Shown here piece by piece: positions 1 to 8,022 of a stretch of 64,000 bases of DNA (positions are counted from its first letter, which is position 1; every line of letters begins with the position of its first letter). Source of the DNA: Herbinix sp. GTDB taxonomy: Bacteria > Bacillota > Clostridia > Lachnospirales > Lachnospiraceae. The notes beneath the pieces are model-generated. The model worked only from the letters and a program-made list of their open reading frames with translations. It was not told the origin of the DNA and did not search any database. The translations under genes and the position numbers were made by a program. Location of the stretch: NCBI GenBank assembly GCA_029240245.1, contig JARBTJ010000004.1, forward strand, positions 124,001 to 188,000, given 5' to 3'.

Positions 1-955
1 AGCTACTATGTCTTTCCATGAGTATACAACACATTGTCCAAACAAATTATTACCAGCAGCAACAACGGTTCCATCTTTTTTTAATCCTACTGCATGCAAT
101 CTCCAAGCTGAAATAGCCACTAAGTCTTGCCATAAAGAAACATCATACATTCCGTGTTTTCCATCCTCACCAATAACGACAAGAGTTCCATCTAATCTTA
201 TTCCCACGGTACCATACAGATAAGTAGAAATCAAAGATGATAATTTTTGAACAAGTGTATGGCTTTTTTCTGCAGAATCTCTAAAATTAGCAAGATCTGA
301 AAAAACTCTTGCTGCTTCGGAATATTGTTCATTATTCAACAATTCATCTGCTAATCCATATTTGCATTCTGAAGTCTTTGTAATGCTATCCTTAAAAGCT
401 CCCAATTCAGAAAAAGCTTGTGATGCCTCGGAATATCGTTTACTTGTTAATAAATCCATCGCTTTCTCATAATTACATTCTAGAATTTTCGATTTGCTAT
501 CCTTATAATCTCCCAACTTGGTAAAAGCTTGAATCGCTTTAAAGTATAGTTTTATTGCCAAAAAATCTTTTGCATCTTGGTACATATTATTTTTACATTC
601 TAGAATTTTTGATTTGCTATCCTTATAATCTCCTAATTCAGAAAAAGCTTGAATCGCTTCAGAATATTGCATTTTTGATATTAAGTTTTCTGCATTTTGA
701 TACATATTGTTTTTACATTCTGTAACTTTTGCCTTACTATCCTGAAAATTCCCTAACTTTGAAAATGCCTGTGATGCTTCGGAATATTTTTTATTTGATA
801 GTAAATCCATGGCAATGTCATATTCGCATTCTGAAATCTTTGTCTTACTATCCTTAAAATCCCCTAACATTGAAAATGCTTGTGATGCTTCAGAATATTT
901 TTTATTTGATAGTAAATCCATGGCAATGTCATATTCGCATTCTATATTCGCATTC
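1..955 (-). pseudogene. Out-of-frame remainder of a TPR-like/RCC1-repeat protein
   Basis: On the minus strand this stretch stays open to the window edge, but in a different frame from the upstream gene that ends at 929. It encodes further copies of a 37-residue helical repeat (core YSEASQAFS-LGDFKDSK-KI-EC), then, below about position 230, glycine-rich repeats of the RCC1 type (for example VGIRLDGTLVV and HAVGLKKDGTVVAAG). The frame is lost at a perfect 13-bp tandem duplication (931-943 and 944-956) that the neighbouring repeat copy lacks. No start codon with a ribosome binding site is seen for this part, so it is either dead or expressed only when the duplication is lost. The RCC1 part continues beyond position 1, so the original protein was well over 700 residues. 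Its function is unknown. Confidence 0.75.
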
Positions 956-1023
956 TGAAATCTTTGTTTTACTATCCTTAAAATCCCTTAACATTGAAAA
1001 TGCTTGTGATGCTTCAGAATATT
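789..1023 (-). repeat. Two near-identical 111-bp coding repeats, one with a 13-bp insertion
   Basis: The unit starting at 790 and the unit starting at 901 are offset by exactly 111 bp (37 codons) and differ at only a few positions, pointing to recent duplication. The second unit carries the additional copy of ATATTCGCATTCT. More divergent copies of the same unit run from about 300 to 1170. Confidence 0.85.
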
Positions 1024-2188
1024 TTCTATTTGTATATAAATCCATTGCAATACCATATTGGCATTCTGTAACCTTTGCCTTGCTTTCCTTAAAATCCCCT
1101 AACTCTGAAAAAGCTTCTACAGCTTCAGAGTATTGCTTATTTAATAATAACTTGTTTGCACTTGAATAATTAGAGTTTGTACTTAAGTAATCAAACCAAG
1201 GAATAACAACAGTTACAGTAACAATAATAACTGTACTTACAGCCACTAATGCCAAAAATGATATACCTGATACTTTTTTTATTTTCTTATTCCTTAATTC
1301 TCGCTGTTTCTCAGTAATGCGTGCCTGCTCTAATCTTTCCGCCTCTTCTCTCTCGGCTTTTATCCTTTTCTCTTCTTCTGCTTTTTCTGACTCCTTGATC
1401 TGTTCATTGCATTTTATTAAACGTTGATCAGCATCTTTATAACCACTAATGCTTTTAAAAAGTTCATAAGCTTCAATATAGTCTCTCGATGATGTGGCTA
1501 ATTTTATTACTCTCTCAGACTTGTTATATATGCTTTCTTTTCGATTGTTTTCTTTTCTTTCAAGTGTTAGTGGATCTAAGTCTTCAAGTACTTTCATATA
1601 TGTACTATCAGCAAATCTTAATGCCTTTTTATAATTTCCTGATTCAGTAATATTCAAACTACAGTCAACTAGTTCATTGATACTTGTTAGTTTATATTCT
1701 ACTAACAGCAATCCAATATATGCTTTTGAACATTCAGGATCAATATCAAGCACTCGATTAAAATATTCATCAGCGGAATTAAAATTGCCGTCTTCTAGAA
1801 ATATTTCAGCTCTCCTTAATAATGGAGTAATTGGCGATGATGCTTCCTCAATCGCATTTGATTCTGGTTTATAAGTTGAATTATTCGGATAATAATCTGT
1901 TTTCTTAGATTGCTCTGTAGAATTCTTGGCTTCATAATTATTTTTAGAAGCATCTGCCTTCTTTTTTCCATAAACGATCATTATGACGCCAACAACTAAT
2001 ATAACCAAACCGACACCTATCATCATGTTTGCCTCATCTATTGTTTCACTGCCATATACCCCGTCAAAAGCAACTTCTTCCTTATATTGATCGCTCGTTG
2101 TCGTTACAAAACCCGCAAAAGACATCCAAATACCGAATAATAAACCTAGAATTCCCCATACTAATAACCCGTTTTTTCTATTGTTCAT
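929..2188 (-). CDS. Membrane-anchored TPR-repeat protein, truncated by frameshift
   Basis: 419 residues. Residues 5-30 and 50-75 are hydrophobic and look like membrane segments. A TPR-like block follows at about 120-200 (RRAEIFLEDGNFNSADEYF), then a charged, Lys/Glu/Arg-rich coiled coil at about 265-305 and a third membrane segment at about 310-335. The C-terminus enters an array of 37-residue repeats and stops abruptly at ECEYRMRI, right at the 13-bp duplication. The start at 2188 follows an AAGAAGG ribosome binding site. The same N-terminal TPR block occurs in the next gene upstream. Similar modular proteins (zinc ribbon or membrane anchor, TPR, RCC1) are common and uncharacterised in Lachnospiraceae. 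The truncated product may still be made, but without the RCC1 domain. Confidence 0.7.
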   Translation of the reverse strand: MNNRKNGLLVWGILGLLFGIWMSFAGFVTTTSDQYKEEVAFDGVYGSETIDEANMMIGVGLVILVVGVIMIVYGKKKADASKNNYEAKNSTEQSKKTDYYPNNSTYKPESNAIEEASSPITPLLRRAEIFLEDGNFNSADEYFNRVLDIDPECSKAYIGLLLVEYKLTSINELVDCSLNITESGNYKKALRFADSTYMKVLEDLDPLTLERKENNRKESIYNKSERVIKLATSSRDYIEAYELFKSISGYKDADQRLIKCNEQIKESEKAEEEKRIKAEREEAERLEQARITEKQRELRNKKIKKVSGISFLALVAVSTVIIVTVTVVIPWFDYLSTNSNYSSANKLLLNKQYSEAVEAFSELGDFKESKAKVTECQYGIAMDLYTNRKYSEASQAFSMLRDFKDSKTKISECEYRMRI

Positions 2189-2234
2189 GCTTATCCTTCT
2201 TTCGTTTTAATTACATAGATTATGTAAAAAAATT

Positions 2235-2996
2235 TTATATAAGAGTATATTTCACTAGCTTTTCCTTATATGTCACTGATGCAAATTTCATAGCCTTTTT
2301 ATAATTACCATTTAACGCTATGTCAAACCTTCCATTTTCCAATTCATTTTCACTTTTGACTTTAAATTCAACAAGAAGTCTGCCAATATAAGCTTTTGAA
2401 CATTCAGGGTTCAAATCCAGCACACGATCAAAATATTTATCAGCTAATTCAAAATCTCCATCTTCAAGAAATAATTCAGCACGCTTTAGCAGTGAGTCAA
2501 CTGTTGGTGCGTTAGATTTGATTTTATTTAAGAGGGGGGATTCCTTAGGTGGTGCGTTGTATGTGTTTTGTAATAATTCTTTTTGTGCATTATTTTTTTG
2601 TTCATATTGAACATTCTCAGAATTAGTTATGATAGTGATATTTTCAGGTGCTTCTGGTTTAGCGTTGTCTACTTGATAATTTTGATTACTATCTCTTTTG
2701 ATAGGTATTATCAATCCAAGTATGACACCGCAAATTCCACCAATAAATCGCCCCATATTTATATTACTTTTTGCCTCTTGCTCACCTATATCTGCTGCAA
2801 CTGAATATTTATTTGAATAATAATCCGGACCATAAATCGAGCCGTATTGACTCATAAATTTAGATTGTCCGTTTAAAACATCAACTGCTTCATTAACATC
2901 TTTGTTATAGAAATTTGCTACAATTCCCCCAATTATTATCCCTATAACCGCACATATAATTATTATTATAAACTTCCTAGTATAATTACTTTCCAT
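2235..2996 (-). CDS. Truncated paralogue of the TPR membrane protein
   Basis: 253 residues. A hydrophobic segment lies at about 8-28 and a second at about 80-100. The C-terminal 90 residues (LLKRAELFLEDGDFELADKYF, then NPECSKAYIGRLLVEFK) are a clear match to the TPR block of the gene just downstream on the same strand. The protein ends with ASVTYKEKLVKYTLI, where the neighbour continues into a coiled coil and repeat array, so it looks like a paralogue cut after the TPR block. The two genes are 46 bp apart and may be co-transcribed. Function unknown; a membrane-tethered protein-interaction module is an inference. Confidence 0.6.
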   Translation of the reverse strand: MESNYTRKFIIIIICAVIGIIIGGIVANFYNKDVNEAVDVLNGQSKFMSQYGSIYGPDYYSNKYSVAADIGEQEAKSNINMGRFIGGICGVILGLIIPIKRDSNQNYQVDNAKPEAPENITIITNSENVQYEQKNNAQKELLQNTYNAPPKESPLLNKIKSNAPTVDSLLKRAELFLEDGDFELADKYFDRVLDLNPECSKAYIGRLLVEFKVKSENELENGRFDIALNGNYKKAMKFASVTYKEKLVKYTLI

Positions 2997-3294
2997 ATGA
3001 ACCCCCTTTGACTGCTTATAACTGTTATTTATTAAATTGATGAAAACTGCTATAATTTATTATTACGATTAAAATTAAAATCAATAACAGGCAACATCAT
3101 TGCTTAACTATCTCTTTACCCATAATATAAAAGGTCAAATACCTTATATGCATCCATCCTTATTGAAGTATTGTTTACCAATTGATTCAACTTTTGCTTT
3201 ATTTTATATAATGTATATTTTACCATATTATAGTATATTTCTGAGAGTTTGTCTAAACTATAATTTGAAAGTCAATAAAAATAGGCCACTGCAC
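2997..3294. other. Intergenic, AT-rich, nothing recognised
   Basis: About 300 bp between the TPR paralogue and the serine recombinase. No convincing gene, RNA or strong terminator is seen; the short open frames here lack ribosome binding sites. Confidence 0.5.
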
Positions 3295-3888
3295 TTAGTT
3301 AGATGGGGTATAAATACTTAAATATTTATATATAGTCTGCCGACTTAATCCGCATAATCTTGAAAACTCTGTAGCATTAATTAGTTTATCCCGATATTTT
3401 GGATAATGCTTTAGAAATGAATTTGGAAGTGCTTCTATTTTCGTAATTGGTCTACCAATAGCTTTCCCTTTTGCAGCTGCATTAGCCATACCACTTTTAA
3501 CTCTCTGGCTAATAATAGCTTTTTCCATTTCACTGAAAACACCCCACATCATAATCATACCCTGCGTCATAGGATCTAACTCTTTAGTGCAATCGACCAC
3601 GAAACTTCCGATAACTAACTTTAAGTGTTTTTCTTTGGAAAGCTCAATAATCTCACAGAGTTGCTTCGTAGAGCGAGTTAACCGAGAAACCTCTGTAGCG
3701 GCAATAGAATCTCCATCTTTCACAGTGCTTAAGAGTCTATCTAGCTGAACTCTATCTATCTTCGAACCGCTTTCGTATTCAAAGAAAATGTTGCTCTCCT
3801 TAATACCCAATTGTTTTAATTCACGCTTCTGGCGGTCAATATCTTGTTTGTTTTCATTTGTTGAACATCTACAATATCCAAATTGCAT
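3295..3888 (-). CDS. Serine recombinase (resolvase/invertase family)
   Basis: 197 residues from the ATG at 3888, which has AAGGG 9 nt upstream; the ATG at 3897 sits too close to that site. The N-terminal catalytic domain has the YxRxS motif (FGYCRCSTNE, nucleophile Ser in CST), the EVSRLTRS region, and the MEKAIISQRVKSGM helix that carries the second active-site arginines and leads to the IGRP hinge. The C-terminus ends in a helix-turn-helix (LCGLSRQTIYKYL). Length and layout fit small resolvases such as those of Tn3 rather than large integrases. It is divergent from a closely related recombinase at 4168, with a res-like site between them. Likely role: resolution of replicon or element dimers, or inversion. 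Confidence 0.9.
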   Translation of the reverse strand: MQFGYCRCSTNENKQDIDRQKRELKQLGIKESNIFFEYESGSKIDRVQLDRLLSTVKDGDSIAATEVSRLTRSTKQLCEIIELSKEKHLKLVIGSFVVDCTKELDPMTQGMIMMWGVFSEMEKAIISQRVKSGMANAAAKGKAIGRPITKIEALPNSFLKHYPKYRDKLINATEFSRLCGLSRQTIYKYLSIYTPSN

Positions 3889-3924
3889 CTTTATCATCCC
3901 TTCTTATTTTGAAAAATTAATAAA

Positions 3925-4123
3925 GTGTCAACAAAACGGTGTGGCTAATTTTGCTGACACTTTTATGCTGTATAGTGCGATTTTTAGTAGGTAAACACGC
4001 TTATTTATTTGTCTACGAAAAGAGTTCTTTTCGCTGACACATAATATAAAGCTAAAATAGCCCGCAAAACATAGTAAAACAGCTTAAATCTGTCAACAAA
4101 ACATTTTAACCGTTTCGTTGACA
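3925..4123. other. Three-part res-like recombination site
   Basis: Three imperfect inverted repeats lie between the divergent recombinases. Site I is 3925-3960 (arms GTGTCAACAAAAC and TTTTGCTGACAC). Site II is 4010-4040 (arms TGTCTACGAAAAG and CTTTTCGCTGACA, with a perfect core CGAAAAGA-GT-TCTTTTCG). Site III is 4091-4123 (arms TGTCAACAAAAC and GTTTCGTTGACA). All six arms share the consensus TGTC(A/T)(A/G)C(A/G)AAA. Three dimer-binding sites next to a resolvase gene is the classical res architecture; they would also serve as operators for both recombinase promoters. Confidence 0.75.
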
Positions 4124-4167
4124 AATCGGAACAGTAAGCTGTAATAACACGAGAGGATGATATATAT

Positions 4168-4812
4168 ATGGACTATGGTTACTGCAGATGCAGCACAAAC
4201 GAAAGTAGGCAAGATATAGATAGACAAAAACGGGAACTTAAACAGATAGGCATCAAAGAAGAACATATTTACTGGGAGTATGTATCCGGGAGCAAAGACT
4301 CCAAGATTGAATGGAACAGGTTGTTAAGCATTGTATCACCTATGGACTCCATAGACTGTACCGAAGTTAGCAGGCTAACAAGGTCCACAAAACAATTATG
4401 TGAAATAATAGAATTTGCAAGGTCAAAACGGATAAAACTCATCATAGGCACATTCACGGTAGACTGCACTAATGAACTGGACCCTATGACTCAGGGTATG
4501 ATAATGATGTGGGGAGACTTCGCCGAAATGGAGAAAGCTATAATTAGTCAACGAGTTAAGAGTGGAATGGGCAATGCTGCAAGTAAAGGCACAGTTGTAA
4601 TAGGTAGACCCACAACTACAATAGACAACCTTCCTAATCTCTTTCTACGACACTATCCTAAATATAAGAACAATGAGATTAATGTATCAGAGCTGGCTCG
4701 GCTTTGTGATGTGAGCCGGCAAACCGTTTATAAGTACATAGGCATTTATTCTGGTGTATCATTAAAGGAGGCGAATAAATCCTATGTTGTATTGCACCAA
4801 ATGTGGATATAA
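4168..4812 (+). CDS. Serine recombinase (resolvase/invertase family), paralogue
   Basis: 214 residues, starting 8-9 nt after GAGAGGA. It is highly similar to the recombinase at 3295-3888 over its full length: YGYCRCSTNE with the catalytic Ser, TEVSRLTRSTKQLCEIIE, DPMTQGMIMMWGDFAEMEKAI, the IGRP hinge and a C-terminal helix-turn-helix (LCDVSRQTVYKYI). It has about 15 extra residues at the end (SLKEANKSYVVLHQMWI) that overlap the next gene. Two paralogous resolvases facing away from a shared site is unusual; they could form heterodimers or serve different reactions. Confidence 0.9.
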   Translation: MDYGYCRCSTNESRQDIDRQKRELKQIGIKEEHIYWEYVSGSKDSKIEWNRLLSIVSPMDSIDCTEVSRLTRSTKQLCEIIEFARSKRIKLIIGTFTVDCTNELDPMTQGMIMMWGDFAEMEKAIISQRVKSGMGNAASKGTVVIGRPTTTIDNLPNLFLRHYPKYKNNEINVSELARLCDVSRQTVYKYIGIYSGVSLKEANKSYVVLHQMWI

Positions 4813-5266
4813 ACGCTACACCAAACGCAATACAAACTTGCGTGGTGCTTGCCCTGTATGTAATGAGAGGTTGGTACCTGTCGACGGCCGCCTCAGCAAG
4901 ATAGTCACCTCATTGGCTATGTCTGATTATATGATAACATCAGCTATATGCACCGCTTATACCCTTACTGGCATAAGCGAAGTCGAAATCATCCTACGAT
5001 TTGCATTTCCTTATAATAAATATATATTTAGTAACTTACCTGACCGATTTGAGTTTTATAGCAACGACGATGTACCTTACACTCTAAATTATGTACTCAA
5101 TCACGATGGCTGTGGTTCAATGCTTATGTATAATTACTATTGGCATCCAGATGAGGGTATATCAACAAATAAGATACTTAAGCAAGCGGTTGATGAGCTG
5201 TATACTTGGGCAAAGGATATTAAGGAAAATAAGTGGTTTATATACAAATTAGGGGGCTGGCTCTGA
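4784..5266 (+). CDS. Zinc-ribbon protein of unknown function
   Basis: 160 residues. It begins with a four-cysteine zinc ribbon (LYCTKCGYKRY followed by CPVCNERL, spacing CxxC-x15-CxxC). The rest (SDYMITSAICTAYTLTGISEVEIILRF and a C-terminal part rich in Tyr and Trp) has no family I recognise. It overlaps the recombinase end by 29 bp in another frame and has its own AAAGGAGG site about 12 nt before the ATG, so the two are translationally coupled. The Zn ribbon and the coupling suggest a DNA-binding or accessory factor for the recombinase, which is inference only. Confidence 0.7.
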   Translation: MLYCTKCGYKRYTKRNTNLRGACPVCNERLVPVDGRLSKIVTSLAMSDYMITSAICTAYTLTGISEVEIILRFAFPYNKYIFSNLPDRFEFYSNDDVPYTLNYVLNHDGCGSMLMYNYYWHPDEGISTNKILKQAVDELYTWAKDIKENKWFIYKLGGWL

Positions 5267-5351
5267 TAGGCCAATAAAATCTAAATAAATTATCAGTCTT
5301 CCGCAAAAACGTATATGGAAGTTTCACTCTGTAATAAAAAATAAAGATAAA

Positions 5352-5531
5352 GCAGCTATAAGTCCTGTGTTTGAGGATGTTACGGCTGTTTTACTGTGTA
5401 TGGGTGGAATAGGATATTTTTTGCTATTTTTTCATTTGCTTATCATTGCCTTAAAATTGTTCACTTTTCCCCTTAATATTTTTACACAACAAAAAGCACC
5501 TACCTTTTATAGTAGATGCTTAAATATTTAA
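5352..5531 (+). pseudogene. Possible remnant encoding a membrane segment
   Basis: A 59-codon open stretch without a well-placed start. The only internal ATG is at 5400. It encodes a hydrophobic run (MGGIGYFLLFFHLLIIALKL) and then a polar tail. No ribosome binding site is evident, and its 3' end runs through a hairpin read on the other strand. It is most likely a decayed fragment of an element gene. Confidence 0.25.
5491..5521 (-). terminator. Intrinsic terminator
   Basis: Minus-strand arms AAGCATCTACT and GGTAGGTGCTT (one or two mismatches) around a short AT loop, followed by TTTTT. It ends the candidate RNA and probably the nuclease-like gene upstream. Confidence 0.55.
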
Positions 5532-5640
5532 TATAAGTTATTTCGTGGGGCGGCACTCCCATCATCTCTTTAAGACCTATGCAAGCATAGGAGCGATAGC
5601 AGCCTATTCTATCCTCAAATAACTTATATAATTACTATAT
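5491..5640 (-). ncRNA. Candidate structured RNA with outer stem, inner hairpin and terminator
   Basis: Read on the minus strand, a perfect 13-bp inverted repeat (5617-5629 with 5531-5543) encloses 73 nt, inside which 5576-5591 forms a perfect hairpin (CCTATGC-TT-GCATAGG). Beyond the outer stem is an imperfect hairpin (5494-5521) ending in a run of T on the minus strand, as in an intrinsic terminator. Only a 21-codon frame starting ATGATGGGAGTG lies inside, without a good ribosome binding site. It lies about 50 bp downstream of a nuclease-like gene on the same strand, so it may be that gene's structured 3' end or a separate RNA. Confidence 0.5.
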
Positions 5641-5689
5641 GCAATAAATTCACTTTCTATAATTATATTACCATCAGTTATAAAAACAG

Positions 5690-6136
5690 TCAAGTGATTT
5701 CTTTGTATTTCCATGCTCTATTATTCTCAATGTAATTTTGAAGCTGACTATCTCTTAAGGGATACATCGTTCTATAACCCATTTTACCATCACCCGAAAT
5801 CCTTACTGCAACAGTTACATATTTTGTATATTTCCTTATAAAACATATACTATCATCATTTGGATTTATACTGATATAGTCTGGGTTTTGTATAATATCA
5901 GGAATATCTTCTAAGCATTTATCAAATTCCTCACTGCTTGAAAAATCCTTCCTATGTTTTTCAGTATATTTTACTCTGTCGCTCCAAAATAAAATATCTT
6001 TATCAGAAGATAATCTATCTTTAAGCTCTGGTTTTTGTTTTGAAATAAAATTAATAATATTGCAATCCAATTTACCAATTGGAACATATTTAATTTTATC
6101 AGAAAAAGTAGCAATATCTAATTTTCTTATGCCCAT
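5690..6136 (-). CDS. Putative phage-barnase/EndoU-like nuclease domain protein (PBECR-like)
   Basis: 148 residues from the ATG at 6136, chosen because GAGGG lies 8 nt upstream; the longer frame up to 6208 has a hydrophobic AT-rich extension without a ribosome binding site. The C-terminal half (ISINPNDDSICFIRKYTKYV, then TVAVRISGDGKMGYRTMYPL, then RAWKY) resembles the small barnase/ColicinE5/RelE-like nuclease domains often carried on phage and conjugative elements of Firmicutes. That assignment is by general pattern only; no catalytic residue can be named safely. No immunity or antitoxin gene is seen next to it, only the structured RNA downstream. Confidence 0.4.
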   Translation of the reverse strand: MGIRKLDIATFSDKIKYVPIGKLDCNIINFISKQKPELKDRLSSDKDILFWSDRVKYTEKHRKDFSSSEEFDKCLEDIPDIIQNPDYISINPNDDSICFIRKYTKYVTVAVRISGDGKMGYRTMYPLRDSQLQNYIENNRAWKYKEIT

Positions 6137-6208
6137 TCCAATTTCCCTCATTCGTACATAATAATTAAATATATACCAAATAGTGCTAAAAGTGAATACT
6201 TGTATCAA

Positions 6209-6788
6209 AATATTACCAGAAAGGCATCAATCGAAATAATACCTTCCATTATTCAATATGTATTACTCTTGTAGCAGTTTTAAATCTGTCATCGGGGTTC
6301 TGCAGTAGTTTATGTGCCGTATCTCATTTTGCGTCCATATACAAAAAATAAAGTACTATACCTTAAACAAACAAGTATCTTATTGAATATTTGAAATAGA
6401 TAGTTGTTGATTACACTTTTAGATTACACCTTGATTACACTTAAAGAAGATGCAGCGCAAATCCCCTTTCTTTAAGCCTATTTTAGAATCATAGTAGGGG
6501 TTCAAGTCCCCTCAACTGCATATAGCGAGAAGAGCTCTCGCATAGGTAATAGTAGAGGTTCATGACTCAGGTTATGGGCCATTTCTTTTTTTGTAAATGT
6601 GTATTTAACACAGTGTGGTTCTTTATCTGCACAAAGTTCAAGTTATCCCATATTTGAGAAAATAACGAACGGATCTCTAGAAATTGTACTGATATATATA
6701 TCGATAATGGCCCAAATATATTTTTTCTACCAGCCCCCTGTCTGCGGGTAACCCTCCGCTGATATCAATTTCTCATAAGTACGAATTC
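6209..6788. other. Intergenic region of 580 bp with tRNA-derived remnants
   Basis: No credible protein-coding gene. The region carries a short direct repeat of TTAGATTACACC/TTGATTACAC at about 6420-6440, the tRNA-Leu 3'-end-like fragment at 6494-6521, and a weaker T-arm-like echo at about 6553-6575 (GTAGAGGTTCATGACT). It looks like scar tissue at the edge of an integrated element. Confidence 0.5.
6494..6521 (+). repeat. tRNA-Leu 3'-end fragment (possible attachment site)
   Basis: The sequence GTAGGGGTTCAAGTCCCC and the following TCAACTGCA is a perfect T-arm (GGGG-TTCAAGT-CCCC) plus the 3' acceptor strand expected of tRNA-Leu genes that begin GCAGTTG. No D-arm, anticodon arm or 5' acceptor strand precedes it, so this is not a functional tRNA. 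Such 3' ends are typically regenerated at integration sites of genomic islands. A degenerate copy lies at about 7935-7962. Confidence 0.55.
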
Positions 6789-7796
6789 TTAAAAAACAAT
6801 CTCTTGATAAAAATCCTCAGTCTCCTTAACATAGAACATCATCTGCCACTCCACCTGGGGTACTTCAGAAAAGTGTAAGGAGGAATAGACAGTACGCCAG
6901 TTGCACTCTTTCGTACCCTTATCTACCACAAATATTGCGGATGGCCCATCCGCACTACCTATGATACCCACACTGCAAGCTGACCTGCCCCCTAGAGATA
7001 GTGAATTAATATTATTACTCCTAGGTGGATCGCTCCTTGCACAATCTTGTATGCCAAATTCTCTTCCAGAAAGCTCCGGTGTAATGCAGTAAGTTACTAC
7101 TTTCATGGTACCCGGATATTCCATACCATCTTCGAAGCTAAATGTATTTGCCGGTAGAGTGTGAGTTTTACATTCAATAATTGTAAGCTTATGCTCCATA
7201 TCGGTAACGGGATGTATGAAATTGATTTCTTGTCGTTTTGAGGACTCTTCCGTCGTGAAATGCTCTCCAAGGTATATTACTGGATTTTCCTTTAATCTCA
7301 GTGCTAACGTCTTCCCTTGCGGTTTTCTTGATGTACTCCATGGGAAGCATACCCGGACGAATCTCCAACCTCGGCATCGGTCACACCCATAATGCTCCAT
7401 TAATTCTTCCTGTACCTTCTCATCTTCTTCCCGTTCTTCATCAAGGGGATGCCAGCCTACGGCGCACATCCTTGGATGTTTTAATTCTTTTCCATCCAAC
7501 TTAGCCTCCACCTGAGGATCGATAGAAAACGGATTTTCCCTTTGCATCTGAAAACGATCCTCCTCACTTAGTCCGGACATTCTCTTATCTTGATTCCAGT
7601 GTTCAAAGAATTTCTCAAATCTTTCACTCGGAATTTCAACACAGAAATCAATGACCAATCCTTTGGAGCAGAAATAAATAGCCGGAATACGCCATTGTAA
7701 TCCTCCCCACAGGAACGCCTTTTCGATAGGTATTTCTTTTCCTGCGTGCTCATATTTGTGACCTCCCCAGAAGTTGCCGCTATAATATACTTTCAT
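6789..7796 (-). CDS. Conserved hypothetical protein with an inserted GIIGxADGP motif
   Basis: 335 residues, cytoplasmic by appearance. The first 200 residues (MKVYYSGNFWGGHKYEHAGK, then FCVEIPSERFEKFF) and the C-terminal part (YSSLHFSEVPQVEWQMMFYV) have no family I recognise. Around residues 272-292 it carries CSVGIIGSADGPSAIFV, which closely resembles the conserved GIIGGADGPTAIF signature of the beta subunit of Na+-translocating decarboxylases (OadB/GcdB), although no membrane helices are present here. The segment before it (SGREFGIQDCARSDPP) looks like a linker. The motif is therefore out of context. The gene stands alone upstream of recQ on the same strand. Confidence 0.65.
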   Translation of the reverse strand: MKVYYSGNFWGGHKYEHAGKEIPIEKAFLWGGLQWRIPAIYFCSKGLVIDFCVEIPSERFEKFFEHWNQDKRMSGLSEEDRFQMQRENPFSIDPQVEAKLDGKELKHPRMCAVGWHPLDEEREEDEKVQEELMEHYGCDRCRGWRFVRVCFPWSTSRKPQGKTLALRLKENPVIYLGEHFTTEESSKRQEINFIHPVTDMEHKLTIIECKTHTLPANTFSFEDGMEYPGTMKVVTYCITPELSGREFGIQDCARSDPPRSNNINSLSLGGRSACSVGIIGSADGPSAIFVVDKGTKECNWRTVYSSLHFSEVPQVEWQMMFYVKETEDFYQEIVF

Positions 7797-8022
7797 TTTT
7801 TCTCCATTCCTGTAGTAGAATTCGCAAACTTATAGCTTGCATCCCTTATGAATAAATCAATTATATCAATCCACATTTTCACAGATCATATCAGACATCT
7901 CCTACACTTAATTTTTCTGATCCTCCGAGCTTCTGGGTAGGGGTTTAAACTCCTTATCTGCATTCTCTTGAAGACTGTTTTTTACTTGAAGTCTTTCAAG
8001 GTTTCTCTGCAAAATATCTTAA

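Noticed and set aside
240-1170. Regularly spaced repeats that could suggest a CRISPR array
   Set aside because: Period is 111 bp with no unique spacers, and the repeats translate into a consistent 37-residue helical motif; they are coding repeats.
5520-5585. A 21-codon mini-gene on the minus strand inside the structured RNA
   Set aside because: Weak ribosome binding site, overlaps stems and the terminator, and no known small toxin similarity; not enough to call a gene.
7935-7962. A second tRNA gene fragment
   Set aside because: It resembles the 6494-6521 fragment (GTAGGGGTTTAAACTCC) but the T-arm no longer pairs; kept only as a possible degenerate echo.
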